DNA of 64,000 bases from Polaromonas sp. AER18D-145 (GCF_002379095.1 NZ_NBZV01000014.1:27080-91079), one strand, 5' to 3'. Positions 52,051-61,276 are shown, numbered from the stretch's first letter. The notes: generated by a model not told the origin, from the sequence alone. Program-made: numbers and translations.

Positions 52051-52899
52051 ATGAAACTCGTTCGTTACGGCAACCCCGGCAAGGAAAAACCTGGTCTCAT
52101 CGATGCCGAGGGCAAACTGCGCGACCTGAGCGGCGTGATCAAGGACATCGGCCCCGAGCAGCTCGGTGATGCCGCACTGGCCAAACTGCGCAAGCTCAAG
52201 GCGGCGAACCTGCCGCTCGTCAAGGGCAAGCCGCGTCTGGGCAGTCCGGTCGCCGGTGTCGGCAAGTTCATCGCCATCGGCCTGAACTATGCCGACCATG
52301 CGGCCGAGTCGGGCCTGCCGATTCCGAAAGAGCCTATCGTTTTCATGAAGGCCACCACCTGCATCCAGGGGGCCAACGACCCGGTCATGTTGCCCAAGGG
52401 TTCGGTCAAGTCCGACTGGGAGGTCGAACTCGGCGTGGTGATCGGCACCCGCGCGCGGTATGTCTCGCAGAAGGATGCGCTCAATTTTGTGGCCGGCTAC
52501 TGCACCATCAACGACGTCAGTGAGCGCGAGTACCAGATCGAGCGCGGCGGCACCTGGGACAAGGGCAAGGGCTGCGACACCTTCGGTCCGATCGGCCCCT
52601 GGCTGGTCACGCGCGATGATGTGCCGAACCCGCAAAAGCTGGCAATGTGGCTGGACCTCAACGGCCAGCGGGCGCAGACCGGCAGCACGAAAACCATGAT
52701 TTTCAGCGTGGCCAAAATCATCAGTTATGTCAGCCAGTTCATGACGCTGATGCCCGGCGACGTGATCACCACCGGCACCCCGCCCGGCGTGGGCATGGGC
52801 ATGAAGCCGCCCTTGTTCCTGAAAAAGGGCGACGTCATGACCCTGGGCATTGAAGGCCTGGGTGAGCAGCGCCAGGTGGTGGTTCCGTTCAAGTTGTGA
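52051..52899 (+). CDS. Fumarylacetoacetate hydrolase-family protein (2,4-diketo-3-deoxy-acid hydrolase-like)
   Basis: The 282-residue enzyme has AIGLNYADHAAESGLPIP, then the metal ligands in SDWEVELGVVIG and the Asp in CTINDVSEREYQIERGGTW, and FGPIGPWLVTRDD, TGTPPGVGMG. It matches the FAH branch that cleaves 2,4-diketo-3-deoxy-L-fuconate or -rhamnonate into pyruvate plus lactate. Following an enolase-superfamily dehydratase and a KDF-dehydrogenase-like SDR, that role fits well. A good AAAAGGAAAAA ribosome site precedes the ATG. Confidence 0.88.
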   Translation: MKLVRYGNPGKEKPGLIDAEGKLRDLSGVIKDIGPEQLGDAALAKLRKLKAANLPLVKGKPRLGSPVAGVGKFIAIGLNYADHAAESGLPIPKEPIVFMKATTCIQGANDPVMLPKGSVKSDWEVELGVVIGTRARYVSQKDALNFVAGYCTINDVSEREYQIERGGTWDKGKGCDTFGPIGPWLVTRDDVPNPQKLAMWLDLNGQRAQTGSTKTMIFSVAKIISYVSQFMTLMPGDVITTGTPPGVGMGMKPPLFLKKGDVMTLGIEGLGEQRQVVVPFKL

Positions 52900-52981
52900 C
52901 ACCGGTTCGGGCGCGGGCAGCCCCGGGCTCCTGAGCGCGCGGGTCCGGCGTTTTGTGACCCCGCGGGCTACACTCGAATCC

Positions 52982-55369
52982 ATGAGTGCCCACCCCCCGC
53001 TTGCTTTTTTGGCTGGAGATACCGGTGTTGCCCGGCTGATGCGCGAGCAGGACTGGGCGGGTTCCTCCCTGGGCGCGCCCGGGCTGTGGCCGCAGTCCTT
53101 GTGCTCGGTGGTCAACCTCATGCTGGGCTCGGCCTTTCCGATGTTTGTGGCCTGGGGGCCAACCCTGTCCCTGCTCTACAACGATGCCTATGCCGAGGTT
53201 CTGGGCGCCAAGCATCCGCAGGCGCTGGGCCGGCCCTTTTACGAGGCCTGGCATGACATTCGAGCCGACATTGAGCCGCTGGTGCAGCGTGCGCTGGGCG
53301 GAGAAGCTTTTTTTGTCGAAAACCTGCCGCTTCGCATGCGCCGCCATGGCTACGATGAAGACACTTGGTTCACCTTTTCCTATTCGCCCGTGCGCAACGA
53401 AGCCGGCGCCATTGCCGGCCTGTATTGCGCCTGCACCGAAACCACGGCCATGGTGCTGGCCGAACGGCATCAGCGCGCCGAGCAGGAGCGACTGCAGACG
53501 CTGTTCAGCCAGGCGCCCGGCTTTGTCGCGGTGACGCGCGGACCGGACCATGTCTTCGAGATCGCCAACCACGCCTACCTGCAGATGACGGGCTTTCGTG
53601 ATGTCATCGGAAAACCGGTGGCCGAGGCGCTGCCCGAAGTGGTGGAGCAGGGTTTTGTGGCATTGCTCGACAAGGTGTTTGCCACCGGCGAGCCGTATGT
53701 CGGCCGCTCGGTGCGGTTGATGCTCAACAGCGAACCTGATGCGCCACTCACGGAGGCCTACCTCGATTTTGTCTACCAGCCGCGTAGGGGGCCGAGCGGG
53801 CAGATCGAGGGTGTTTTTGTGCATGGCCATGACGTGACCGAGCTGCAGCGCGCGCAGGAGGCCCTGCTGGTGTTTTCCAACAGCATTCCCGCGATGGCCT
53901 GGGTGGCCGATGCCGACGGTGGCCTGGAGCGTTTCAATTCCCAGTGGTCGGTCTACACCGGTCAGGGCACCGATGCCGCACTGGGCCACGGCTGGACAAG
54001 TGCGCTCCACCCCGAGGACCGCGACGCGCCGGGGCAGGCCTTTGCGGCCGCGCGTGAACAGGGCACCGAATGGCAGGTCGAGTACCGGTTGCGCCGCCAT
54101 GACGGGGTCTACCGCTGGTTTCTGACCCGGGCGGTACCGCAGCTTGATGCCTCCGGCCGCGTGCTGCGCTGGTTCGGTACCACCACCGACATCGAGGACG
54201 CGAAAAAAAACCACCAGGCGCTGCGCGCTGCGGACCGTCAGAAGGACGAGTTTCTGGCAACGCTGGCGCACGAACTGCGCAACCCGCTGGCGCCGATTCG
54301 CGCCGCCGTCCAGTTGCTCGGCTCACCTGCCTCCCAGCCGGCGGTGCGGGAGCATGCCGTGGCTGTGATTGGGCGCCAGGTGGGCCATATGGCCCGCCTG
54401 CTGGACGATCTGATTGATGTCGCCCGCATCACCCAGCGCAGGGTGGTCCTGAAGAAGGTGCCCCTGGCTGTCGATGATCTGGTGGAGTCCGTCCTGGAAA
54501 CCGTGCGTCCCCTGGCGCAGGCCAAGTGGCACACGCTGGTGGCCACGATCGGAGGCGACGGCCTGCAGCTGGTGGCCGATCCGCTCAGGCTGGCGCAGGT
54601 GTTGTCCAACCTGCTGAACAACGCCGTGAAATACACCGACGAAGGTGGACAGATCGGGTTCGACGTGCAGGTTGAGGGCGACTGGCTGGGCTTCACGGTG
54701 ACGGACAGCGGCATTGGCCTGAGTCAGGCGGGCATTGAAAACATCTTCACCATGTTTGCGCAGGAACAGTCGGCGCTGGACCGCTCGGAAGGTGGTCTGG
54801 GCATCGGGCTGGCGCTGGCCAAGGGGCTGGTGGAACTGCACGGCGGCACGGTGTTGGCGTTCAGCGAAGGCGCGGGCCGCGGCAGCCGCTTTGTCGTCAA
54901 GCTGCCGTATTCCGCTGACAGGCAACCGGTCCTCGTCAGCCCTGCTGTGGCCTTGCCGGCCCTGCGCCAGCCGCAGGTCCGGACCGTGCTGCTCGCCGAC
55001 GACAACCGCGATGCGGTCCATGTGCTGGCCGAACTGCTTCGCATGGACGGCTACCTGGTGCACACGGCCAACGACGGACTGGAGGCGGCCGACCTGGCGA
55101 AGCGTTTGCGGCCTGATGTGCTGGTACTCGATATCGGGATGCCCGGCCTCAATGGTTATGAAGTCGCGCGGCTGGTGCGCGCCCAGCCCTGGGGCAACCG
55201 ACCGCTGCTGATTGCAGCGACCGGATGGGGCCAGGCGGATGACCAGCAGAAGGCCCTGGCAGCGGGTTTCAACCGGCACCTGACCAAGCCCTTCGATCCA
55301 CAGCAGCTTTCTGACTGGATTGCGGAATTCCCGGTTTCGGAGGCCGAGGTTATCAAGGGTTTACCCTGA
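52982..55369 (+). CDS. PAS-containing hybrid sensor histidine kinase
   Basis: The 795-residue cytoplasmic protein has no clear membrane segment. It carries an N-terminal GAF/PAS-like region (about 30-165, WGPTLSLLYNDAYAEVLG), a second PAS (about 175-285), a third PAS with PAC (about 295-410, RRHDGVYRWFLTRAVP), a HisKA helix with His430 in TLAHELRNPLAPIR, an ATPase domain with NLLNNAVKYTD and GGLGIGLALAKGLVELHG, and a C-terminal receiver with Asp717 in VLDIGMPGLNGYEV. The ATG at 52982 is chosen; the frame is open further upstream into the FAH gene. Its signal and output are unknown. Confidence 0.9.
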   Translation: MSAHPPLAFLAGDTGVARLMREQDWAGSSLGAPGLWPQSLCSVVNLMLGSAFPMFVAWGPTLSLLYNDAYAEVLGAKHPQALGRPFYEAWHDIRADIEPLVQRALGGEAFFVENLPLRMRRHGYDEDTWFTFSYSPVRNEAGAIAGLYCACTETTAMVLAERHQRAEQERLQTLFSQAPGFVAVTRGPDHVFEIANHAYLQMTGFRDVIGKPVAEALPEVVEQGFVALLDKVFATGEPYVGRSVRLMLNSEPDAPLTEAYLDFVYQPRRGPSGQIEGVFVHGHDVTELQRAQEALLVFSNSIPAMAWVADADGGLERFNSQWSVYTGQGTDAALGHGWTSALHPEDRDAPGQAFAAAREQGTEWQVEYRLRRHDGVYRWFLTRAVPQLDASGRVLRWFGTTTDIEDAKKNHQALRAADRQKDEFLATLAHELRNPLAPIRAAVQLLGSPASQPAVREHAVAVIGRQVGHMARLLDDLIDVARITQRRVVLKKVPLAVDDLVESVLETVRPLAQAKWHTLVATIGGDGLQLVADPLRLAQVLSNLLNNAVKYTDEGGQIGFDVQVEGDWLGFTVTDSGIGLSQAGIENIFTMFAQEQSALDRSEGGLGIGLALAKGLVELHGGTVLAFSEGAGRGSRFVVKLPYSADRQPVLVSPAVALPALRQPQVRTVLLADDNRDAVHVLAELLRMDGYLVHTANDGLEAADLAKRLRPDVLVLDIGMPGLNGYEVARLVRAQPWGNRPLLIAATGWGQADDQQKALAAGFNRHLTKPFDPQQLSDWIAEFPVSEAEVIKGLP

Positions 55370-55446
55370 GTTAACCTAGGTCGTCGCCTCTATAAATCGG
55401 AGTTTCCGGGGCGTCGCGCTTGACGGCATGGGTTTTGCGGCAAAAT

Positions 55447-55460
55447 AGAACGGTCGTTCT
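55447..55460. promoter_or_regulatory. Palindromic TetR-type operator before the beta-oxidation regulator
   Basis: AGAACG-GT-CGTTCT has perfect 6-bp arms around two bases and lies 17 bases upstream of the regulator start. A TTGACG/AAAATA promoter candidate (55420-55425 and 55442-55447) puts the operator over the -10/+1 region. Autoregulation by the downstream TetR protein is inference. Confidence 0.6.
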
Positions 55461-55476
55461 TTTTTGTCTGATTTTC

Positions 55477-56241
55477 ATGTCTGTTACCGAACTTCCTGTC
55501 AAGACAGCCCGCCCGGGTCCCCGGGAAAGTGGCCGCGCCGCGCATGCCGGCATGCAAAAAGGCCAGCAGACCAAGGCGGCCATCGTGGATGCCGCCCTCG
55601 GACTGGCCACGCAAATCGGCCTGGAAGGCCTGAGCATTGGCGCCCTGGCCGAAGTCATGCACATGAGCAAGTCGGGCGTGTTTGCCCACTTTGGCTCCCG
55701 GGAAGAACTGCAGATCTCGGTCATCCGCGAATATTTCGCGCGTTTTGAAGAAGAGGTTTTTTACCCTGCGCTGAAAGAGCCCACAGGCTTGCCGCGGGTG
55801 CAGGCCCTGTTCGGTAACTGGATGAAACGCGTTGCGGTCGAGTTGCAGTCGGGCTGCATCTTTATCAGCGGCGCCGTTGAATTTGACGACCGGCCCGGCC
55901 CGGTGCGCGACGCGCTGGCCACCTCGGTGCAGACCTGGCTGGCGGCCATGTACCGCGCGGTGGTGCTGGCCAAGGAGGCCGGCCATCTGCGTGCGGACGC
56001 CGATGAGCGCCAGATTGCCTTCGAGATCCACGGCCTGATCCTGGCCTTGCATTACGAAGCCCGCTTCCTCAAGACGCCTGGTTCCATCGACCGGACATTG
56101 CGCGCTTTCCAGAGCATCTTGGCGCGTTACGGCAGCGACGCTGCCGGCGCGCTGGCGCCACCCATCACCTCTGCATCACTGACGGGCAGCGGCACTCTGC
56201 CGGTGCCTGACTCTTCCGCTTCTTCCGCCTCTTCCGTTTAA
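55477..56241 (+). CDS. TetR/AcrR-family transcriptional regulator of the beta-oxidation operon
   Basis: The 254-residue protein has an N-terminal helix-turn-helix at about 25-75 (GQQTKAAIVDAALGLATQIGLEGLSIGALAEVMHMSKSGVFAHFGSREEL) and a C-terminal ligand domain with QSGCIFISGAVEFDDRPGPVRDAL. The tail is a Ser/Ala/Thr-rich low-complexity stretch (about 230-254). The ATG at 55477 sits after the operator; an in-frame start at 55420 would lie upstream of it. It is 25 bases from the acyl-CoA dehydrogenase gene and probably senses acyl-CoA. Confidence 0.87.
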   Translation: MSVTELPVKTARPGPRESGRAAHAGMQKGQQTKAAIVDAALGLATQIGLEGLSIGALAEVMHMSKSGVFAHFGSREELQISVIREYFARFEEEVFYPALKEPTGLPRVQALFGNWMKRVAVELQSGCIFISGAVEFDDRPGPVRDALATSVQTWLAAMYRAVVLAKEAGHLRADADERQIAFEIHGLILALHYEARFLKTPGSIDRTLRAFQSILARYGSDAAGALAPPITSASLTGSGTLPVPDSSASSASSV

Positions 56242-56266
56242 TCCCTTCCCATCAAAGGACCTTTCC

Positions 56267-58063
56267 ATGCCTCAATACAACCCGCCACTGCGCGACATGC
56301 AGTTCGTCATGCACGAAGTGCTCAAGGTCACCGACGAGTTCAAGGCCCTGCCGAAACACGCCGATGTGGACGCGGACACCATCAATGCCGTGCTCGAAGA
56401 GGCTGGCAAATTTGCGGCTGAAGTGACCTTCCCGCTGAACATCAGCGGTGACACGGAAGGCTGCAAACTCGACCAGACCACGCACGAGGTGACGCCGCCC
56501 AAGGGTTTCAAGGAAGCCTATGCCAAGTACGTCGAAGGCGGCTGGGCGGCCCTGTCCTGCGACCCCGAATACGGCGGCCAGGGCCTGCCGTTTGTCGTGA
56601 ACCAGTGCGTCTACGAAATGCTGAACTCCGCCAACCAGGCCTGGACCATGTACCCCGGCCTGTCGCACGGCGCCTACGAGGCGCTGCATGCCCACGGCAC
56701 GGACGCGCAGAAAAAGCTCTACTTGCCAAAATTGGTCAGCGGCGAGTGGACCGGCACCATGTGCCTGACCGAGCCGCATTGCGGCACCGACCTGGGCCTG
56801 CTGCGCACGAAAGCCGAGCCACAGGCGGACGGCACCTACAAACTCACCGGCAACAAGATTTTCATCAGCGCCGGTGAACACGACATGACCGAAAACATCC
56901 TGCACCTGGTGCTGGCCCGCCTGCCCGATGCACCGCAGGGCAGCAAGGGCATCAGCCTGTTCCTGGTGCCGAAATTCAATGTCGGGGAAGACGGCGCCAT
57001 CGGCTCGCGCAACGGCATTTACTGCGGCAGCCTGGAGCACAAGATGGGCATCCACGGCAACGCCACCGCGCAAATCGTGCTCGAGGGCGCCGTCGGCACC
57101 ATGGTGGGCGCGCCCAACAAGGGCCTGGCTGCCATGTTCGTGATGATGAACGCCGCCCGCCTGGGCGTCGGCAACCAGTCGCTGGGCCTGACCGAAGTGG
57201 CCTACCAGAACGCGCTGGCCTACGCCAAGGACCGCATCCAGATGCGTTCGCTGTCGGGCGTGAAGGCCAAGGACTTGGCTGCAGACCCCATCATCGTGCA
57301 CCCCGATGTGCGCAAGATGCTGCTGACCGCCAAGGCCTATGCCGAGGGCGGCCGTGCGCTGGCGATTTACTGCACGATGCTGCTCGACAAGGAACTGCAC
57401 CACCCCGACGAAAAGGTCCGCAAGGACTCCGGCGAGATCGTCGCGCTGCTCACGCCCATCGTGAAGGCCTTCCTGACCGACAACGGCCACATCTCCACCA
57501 ACGCCTGCATGCAGGTTTTCGGCGGCCACGGCTTCATCAAGGAATGGGGCATGGAGCAGTTCGTGCGCGACAACCGCATCAACATGATTTACGAAGGCAC
57601 CAACACCATCCAGTCGCTGGACCTGCTGGGCCGCAAGGTGCTCGGCAACAACGGCGCCACGCTGAAGAAATTCGGCAAGATCATTGGCGCGCTGATTGCC
57701 GAGGAAGGCGTCAACGAGAAGATGGCCGAGTTCATCAACCCGCTGGCCTACCTGGCCGACCAGATGACCAAGTTCACGACCGAGTTGGGCTTCAAGGGGT
57801 TCCAAAACCCCGACGAAGTGGGCGCCGCGGCGGTGGACTACCTGCGCGTGGCCGGCCACCTGGTGTTTGGTTACTTCTGGGCGCGCATGGCGCAAACCGC
57901 GCTGCGCGAAATCGCCGCCGGCAATGCCGACCCCTTCTATCTGGCCAAGGTGCAGACGGCGCGTTTTTACTTCGCGAAACTGTTCCCCGAGACCGCGACG
58001 CTGATGCGCACCGCGCGCAGCGGCAGCAGGGCGTTGATGGACACGGATGCTGCGCTGGCCTGA
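56267..58063 (+). CDS. Acyl-CoA dehydrogenase (FadE-like, extended C-terminal domain)
   Basis: The 598-residue flavoprotein has an N-terminal helical extension (PLRDMQFVMHEVLKV), a dehydrogenase core with MCLTEPHCGTDLGLLRTKAEP and KIFISAGEHDMTENILHLVLAR, and the catalytic-base region near GGHGFIKEWGMEQFVRD followed by IYEGTNTIQSLDLLGRK. The C-terminal extension (about 470-598) marks the large betaproteobacterial group. It performs the first oxidation of beta-oxidation. AAAGGACC precedes the ATG. Confidence 0.93.
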   Translation: MPQYNPPLRDMQFVMHEVLKVTDEFKALPKHADVDADTINAVLEEAGKFAAEVTFPLNISGDTEGCKLDQTTHEVTPPKGFKEAYAKYVEGGWAALSCDPEYGGQGLPFVVNQCVYEMLNSANQAWTMYPGLSHGAYEALHAHGTDAQKKLYLPKLVSGEWTGTMCLTEPHCGTDLGLLRTKAEPQADGTYKLTGNKIFISAGEHDMTENILHLVLARLPDAPQGSKGISLFLVPKFNVGEDGAIGSRNGIYCGSLEHKMGIHGNATAQIVLEGAVGTMVGAPNKGLAAMFVMMNAARLGVGNQSLGLTEVAYQNALAYAKDRIQMRSLSGVKAKDLAADPIIVHPDVRKMLLTAKAYAEGGRALAIYCTMLLDKELHHPDEKVRKDSGEIVALLTPIVKAFLTDNGHISTNACMQVFGGHGFIKEWGMEQFVRDNRINMIYEGTNTIQSLDLLGRKVLGNNGATLKKFGKIIGALIAEEGVNEKMAEFINPLAYLADQMTKFTTELGFKGFQNPDEVGAAAVDYLRVAGHLVFGYFWARMAQTALREIAAGNADPFYLAKVQTARFYFAKLFPETATLMRTARSGSRALMDTDAALA

Positions 58064-58107
58064 CCGGCGAGCGTTTGTTTTTCATGCTTTTTAGCCCTGG
58101 AGCCCTT

Positions 58108-58542
58108 ATGTACCGCGCGCTGATAGCTATTGTTTTGGGAGCATCGGCCGTCCCGGCCCTGGCCCAGATGACGCCGGTCGGCCTGTGGCGCAATGTGGAC
58201 GACAAGACCGGGGAGGCCAAGGCCGAGATCCGGATTGTCGAGAGCGCCGGTGTGCTCAGCGGCAGGATCGCCACGCGCCTGGGCAAGGACGTCAAGCCCG
58301 ACGACGTCTGCGACCCCTGCAGCGATGACCGCAAGGACAAGCCGATTCTCGGCCTGGAGATCATCCGCGGCGCCAAAAAGGCCGAAGGCAAGGAAGTGTG
58401 GGAGGGCGGCAAGATACTGGACCCCGAAAACGGCCGCAACTACACGCTGCGCCTGACGCCTGCCGAAGGCGGCAAAAAGCTTGAAGTCCGCGGCTCGTTC
58501 GGTCCCTTCGGCCGCACCCAGACCTGGGTCCGTATTCCGTAA
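58108..58542 (+). CDS. DUF2147 domain secreted/periplasmic protein
   Basis: The 144-residue protein has a signal peptide (MYRALIAIVLGASAVPALA, cleavage near residue 19-20) and a DUF2147 domain: PVGLWRNVDDKTGEAKAEIRI, then GRIATRLGKD, a CDPC pair (possible disulfide or metal site), and GNGKILDPENGRNY-like GGKILDPENGRNYTLRL. GGAG five bases before the ATG at 58108 supports this start over an upstream ATG at 58084. Function unknown; it often accompanies fatty-acid genes in this group. Confidence 0.87.
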   Translation: MYRALIAIVLGASAVPALAQMTPVGLWRNVDDKTGEAKAEIRIVESAGVLSGRIATRLGKDVKPDDVCDPCSDDRKDKPILGLEIIRGAKKAEGKEVWEGGKILDPENGRNYTLRLTPAEGGKKLEVRGSFGPFGRTQTWVRIP

Positions 58543-58552
58543 CCATCAAAAT

Positions 58553-58623
58553 CCGTTCTCCCTGAGCCTGTCGAAGGGGCGTTACGAAATCGCCCATGGC
58601 TTCGACCAGCTCAGCCCGAACGG
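58553..58623. repeat. Dispersed CTGAGC-TGTCGAAGG inverted repeat, second copy
   Basis: The left arm begins CCGTTCTCCCTGAGCCTG and the right arm ends CCAGCTCAGCCCGAACGG; they pair imperfectly. A small internal stem GGGCG/CGCCC lies between them. The arms are the same repeat as 42415-42464. It fills the gap between the DUF2147 gene and the FadB-like gene, 11 bases after the stop. Confidence 0.85.
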
Positions 58624-58644
58624 AATAGAAAAGAAAGAGAAACC

Positions 58645-61134
58645 ATGTCCCGCTTTCAAGTCAAAAAAGTCGCCGTGCTCGGTGCCGGCGTGATGGGCGC
58701 GCAAATCGCCGCCCATCTGGTCAACCTCAAGGTGCCGGTGGTGCTGTTTGACCTGCCCGATAACGGCGCCCCCACGCTACCCGCCTCGCGTGGTTCGCTG
58801 CCCCCCGAGGGGGCCGCTTCCACCTTGGGGCGGCCCGGCGGCGGAACAGGCCCGAAAAACGGCATCGTCAGCCGCGCGATCGAAGGCCTGAAAAAGCTCA
58901 AGCCCGCACCGCTGGGCGTGCCCGAAGACGCGGCCCTGATCCAGCAGGCCAACTACGAGGAACACATGGAGGTTCTGAAGGAGTGCGACCTGATCATCGA
59001 GGCGATTGCCGAACGCATGGACTGGAAGACCGACCTGTACCACAAGATCGCGCCTTTCATCGGTGAAGGCGCCATCGTCGCGAGCAACACCTCGGGCCTG
59101 TCGATCACGAAATTGAGCGAAGCCCTGCCCGAGTCCATCAAGCCGCGTTTTTGCGGGATCCACTTCTTCAACCCGCCGCGCTACATGACGCTGGTCGAGC
59201 TGATCAACACCCCGACCACCGACCCCCGGGTGCTCGACGACCTCGAAGCCTTTGTGACCAGTGGCCTCGGCAAGGGTGTGATCCGCGCCCATGACACGCC
59301 CAATTTTGTGGCCAACCGCGTCGGCATCGCCGGCATGCTGGCGACGATGAAGGAGGTCGAGAACTTCGGCCTGACCTACGACGTGGTCGATGACCTGACC
59401 GGCAAGAAGCTGGGCCGCGCCAGCAGCGGCACCTTCCGCACCGCCGACGTGGTGGGCCTGGACACCATGGCTCACGTCATCAAGACCCTGCAGGACAACC
59501 TGGACGAAAAGAGCGACCCGTTCTACGCCAGCTTCGGCACGCCCGAGGTGCTGAAAAAACTGCTGGAACTGGGCAACCTGGGGCAGAAGTCCAAGGCCGG
59601 GTTCTACAAGAAGGTGGGGCGCGACGTGCTGCGCTTCGAGCTGGACAGCGAAGAGTACGTGCCCGGCGGCCAGAAGGCAGACGAGGTGTATACCCGCATG
59701 CTCAAGAGGCCGGCAGCCGAGCGCCTGCGCCTGCTGCGCAACGCCGAAGGACCGCAGGGCCAGTTCCTCTGGGCCATCCTGCGCAACAGCTTTCATTACG
59801 CCGCCGTGCATCTCGCGAGCATTGCCGACAACGCGCGCGACGTGGACCAGGCCATGCGCTGGGGCTTTGGCATGAAACAGGGCCCGTTCGAGCTGTGGCA
59901 GGAAGCTGGCTGGCTGGCCGTCGCGACGATGATTCAGGAAGACATAGCCGCGGGCAAGGCGCTGTGCAAGGCGCCGCTGCCCGAGTGGGTTTTCAAGGGC
60001 CCGGTCGCCGAGGCCGGCGGCGTGCACACGGCGCAGGGCTCCTGGAGCGCGTCGGCCGGCAAATTTGTGGCGCGCCGCGCGCTTCCTGTCTACGACCGCC
60101 AGCATTTCCCTGAAAAACTGCTGGGCGAGGCCTTGCCCGACTTCATGACCGCCGGCACGACGCTGCACGAAGACGATGCAATCCGCTTGTGGACGCTGGC
60201 TGGTGAACAGGGCGATGTGCTGATCGCCAGCATCAAGACCAAGATGCACGCCATCAGCCCCGATGTGGTCGAAGGCCTGGCGATGGGCGTGGATCTCGCC
60301 GAGAAAAGTTACAAGGGCCTGGTGATCTGGTCGAACGACGAGATGTTCTCGGCCGGTGCCGACCTGCAGGCCATGCTGCCGGCTTTCATGATGGCCGGTG
60401 TCTCGGCTGTGGAAGGCGCCGAGGCCGAGATGCAGCAGGTGATGCTCAAGCTGCGTTATGCGGCGGTTCCCGTGGTGTCGGCCGTTCGCGGCCTGGCACT
60501 GGGCGGCGGCTGCGAGCTGGCGGTGTATTCCAGCAAACGGGTGGCCGCGATGGAAAGCTACATCGGCCTGGTCGAGGTCGGTGTTGGCCTGGTGCCCGGT
60601 GCCGGCGGCCTGACCTATATTGCACGCCGCGCGGCGGAGAACGCAGCAACCTCCACCAGCAAGGACGTGCTGCCGTTCCTGACCGAAGGTTTCACCGCCG
60701 CGGCCATGGCCAAGGTCGGCACCAGCGCCATCGAGAGCCGCAAGATCGGTTATCTGCTCGACAGCGATGTGATCGTTCCCCACAAGGACGAGCTGCTGTA
60801 TGTCGCCTTGAACGAGGCGCGCGCGCTGTTCAACTCCGGCTACCGCGCACCGCACAAGCGGCCCTTCCCGGTGGTCGGCCGCAGCGGCCTGGCCACCATC
60901 AAGGGCCAACTGGTCAACATGCGCGACGGCGGTTTCATCAGCGCGCACGACTTCCACATCGCCAGCCTGATCGCCAACGTGGTCTGCGGCGGCGATGTCG
61001 ATGCCGGCTCGCTGGTGACCGAAGAGTATCTGATGACGCTGGAGCGCAAGGCCTTCTGTGCGCTGCTGGAACACCCGAAAACGCAGGAGCGGATTATGGG
61101 CATGATGAGCACGGGCAAACCTCATCGTAATTGA
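58645..61134 (+). CDS. 3-hydroxyacyl-CoA dehydrogenase/enoyl-CoA hydratase (FadB/FadJ-like) with an in-frame repeat insertion
   Basis: The 829-residue two-part enzyme has an NAD-binding domain (VAVLGAGVMGAQIAAHLV at residue 9, SNTSGLSITKL, FCGIHFFNPPRYM with the catalytic His), a C-terminal dehydrogenase domain with NFVANRVGIAGML, then an enoyl-CoA hydratase/isomerase domain (about 545-740) with MFSAGADLQAM, LGGGCELAVYSS and GLVPGAGGLTYI. It catalyses hydration and the second oxidation. Residues about 40-68 are a Pro/Gly/Ala-rich segment encoded by a GC-rich repeat, absent from the usual fold between FDLP and GPKNGIV; without it the length would be about 800, the usual value. Confidence 0.93.
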   Translation: MSRFQVKKVAVLGAGVMGAQIAAHLVNLKVPVVLFDLPDNGAPTLPASRGSLPPEGAASTLGRPGGGTGPKNGIVSRAIEGLKKLKPAPLGVPEDAALIQQANYEEHMEVLKECDLIIEAIAERMDWKTDLYHKIAPFIGEGAIVASNTSGLSITKLSEALPESIKPRFCGIHFFNPPRYMTLVELINTPTTDPRVLDDLEAFVTSGLGKGVIRAHDTPNFVANRVGIAGMLATMKEVENFGLTYDVVDDLTGKKLGRASSGTFRTADVVGLDTMAHVIKTLQDNLDEKSDPFYASFGTPEVLKKLLELGNLGQKSKAGFYKKVGRDVLRFELDSEEYVPGGQKADEVYTRMLKRPAAERLRLLRNAEGPQGQFLWAILRNSFHYAAVHLASIADNARDVDQAMRWGFGMKQGPFELWQEAGWLAVATMIQEDIAAGKALCKAPLPEWVFKGPVAEAGGVHTAQGSWSASAGKFVARRALPVYDRQHFPEKLLGEALPDFMTAGTTLHEDDAIRLWTLAGEQGDVLIASIKTKMHAISPDVVEGLAMGVDLAEKSYKGLVIWSNDEMFSAGADLQAMLPAFMMAGVSAVEGAEAEMQQVMLKLRYAAVPVVSAVRGLALGGGCELAVYSSKRVAAMESYIGLVEVGVGLVPGAGGLTYIARRAAENAATSTSKDVLPFLTEGFTAAAMAKVGTSAIESRKIGYLLDSDVIVPHKDELLYVALNEARALFNSGYRAPHKRPFPVVGRSGLATIKGQLVNMRDGGFISAHDFHIASLIANVVCGGDVDAGSLVTEEYLMTLERKAFCALLEHPKTQERIMGMMSTGKPHRN
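58764..58847 (+). repeat. GC-rich dispersed-type repeat inserted in frame in the FadB-like gene
   Basis: This segment of about 84 bases encodes the odd Pro/Gly-rich stretch of the enzyme. It contains a 6-bp stem GCCCCC-cga-GGGGGC (58800-58814) and a second GCCGC/GCGGC pair (58813-58834). It resembles a repeat I recall as intergenic in Comamonadaceae. Exact borders are uncertain. Confidence 0.7.
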
Positions 61135-61146
61135 TAAAGCTACTGC

Positions 61147-61242
61147 GGAGGCATCATGCGTCGTTGCAGCCCAGAACCAATCCTCACGTACAGAAGTACG
61201 TTCCGGTTGCTTCCGGGCGCCCGCGCCTAGCCTGATGCCTCC
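61147..61242 (+). repeat. Structured intergenic repeat, copy 3
   Basis: The outer arms GGAGGCATCA (61147-61156) and TGATGCCTCC (61233-61242) pair perfectly over ten bases. The inner hairpin is ACGTAC-agaa-GTACGT (61186-61201). The core CGTCGTTGC, AATCCTCA, TTCCGGTTGCT, GCGCCTAGCCTGA, CTCGCTACGCTT matches copy 1. It begins 13 bases after the FadB-like stop. Confidence 0.87.
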
Positions 61243-61276
61243 TCGCTACGCTTTCTCAATCACGAACCGCAACTTT

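Noticed and set aside
52850..52981. Longer start for the hybrid kinase
   Set aside because: The extra 44 codons lie over the end of the FAH-family gene and the gap; the ATG at 52982 gives a sensible N-terminus.
58777..61125. A 782-codon open frame on the minus strand opposite the FadB-like gene
   Set aside because: Antisense shadow of a strongly conserved enzyme; composition is low-complexity and no motif is visible.
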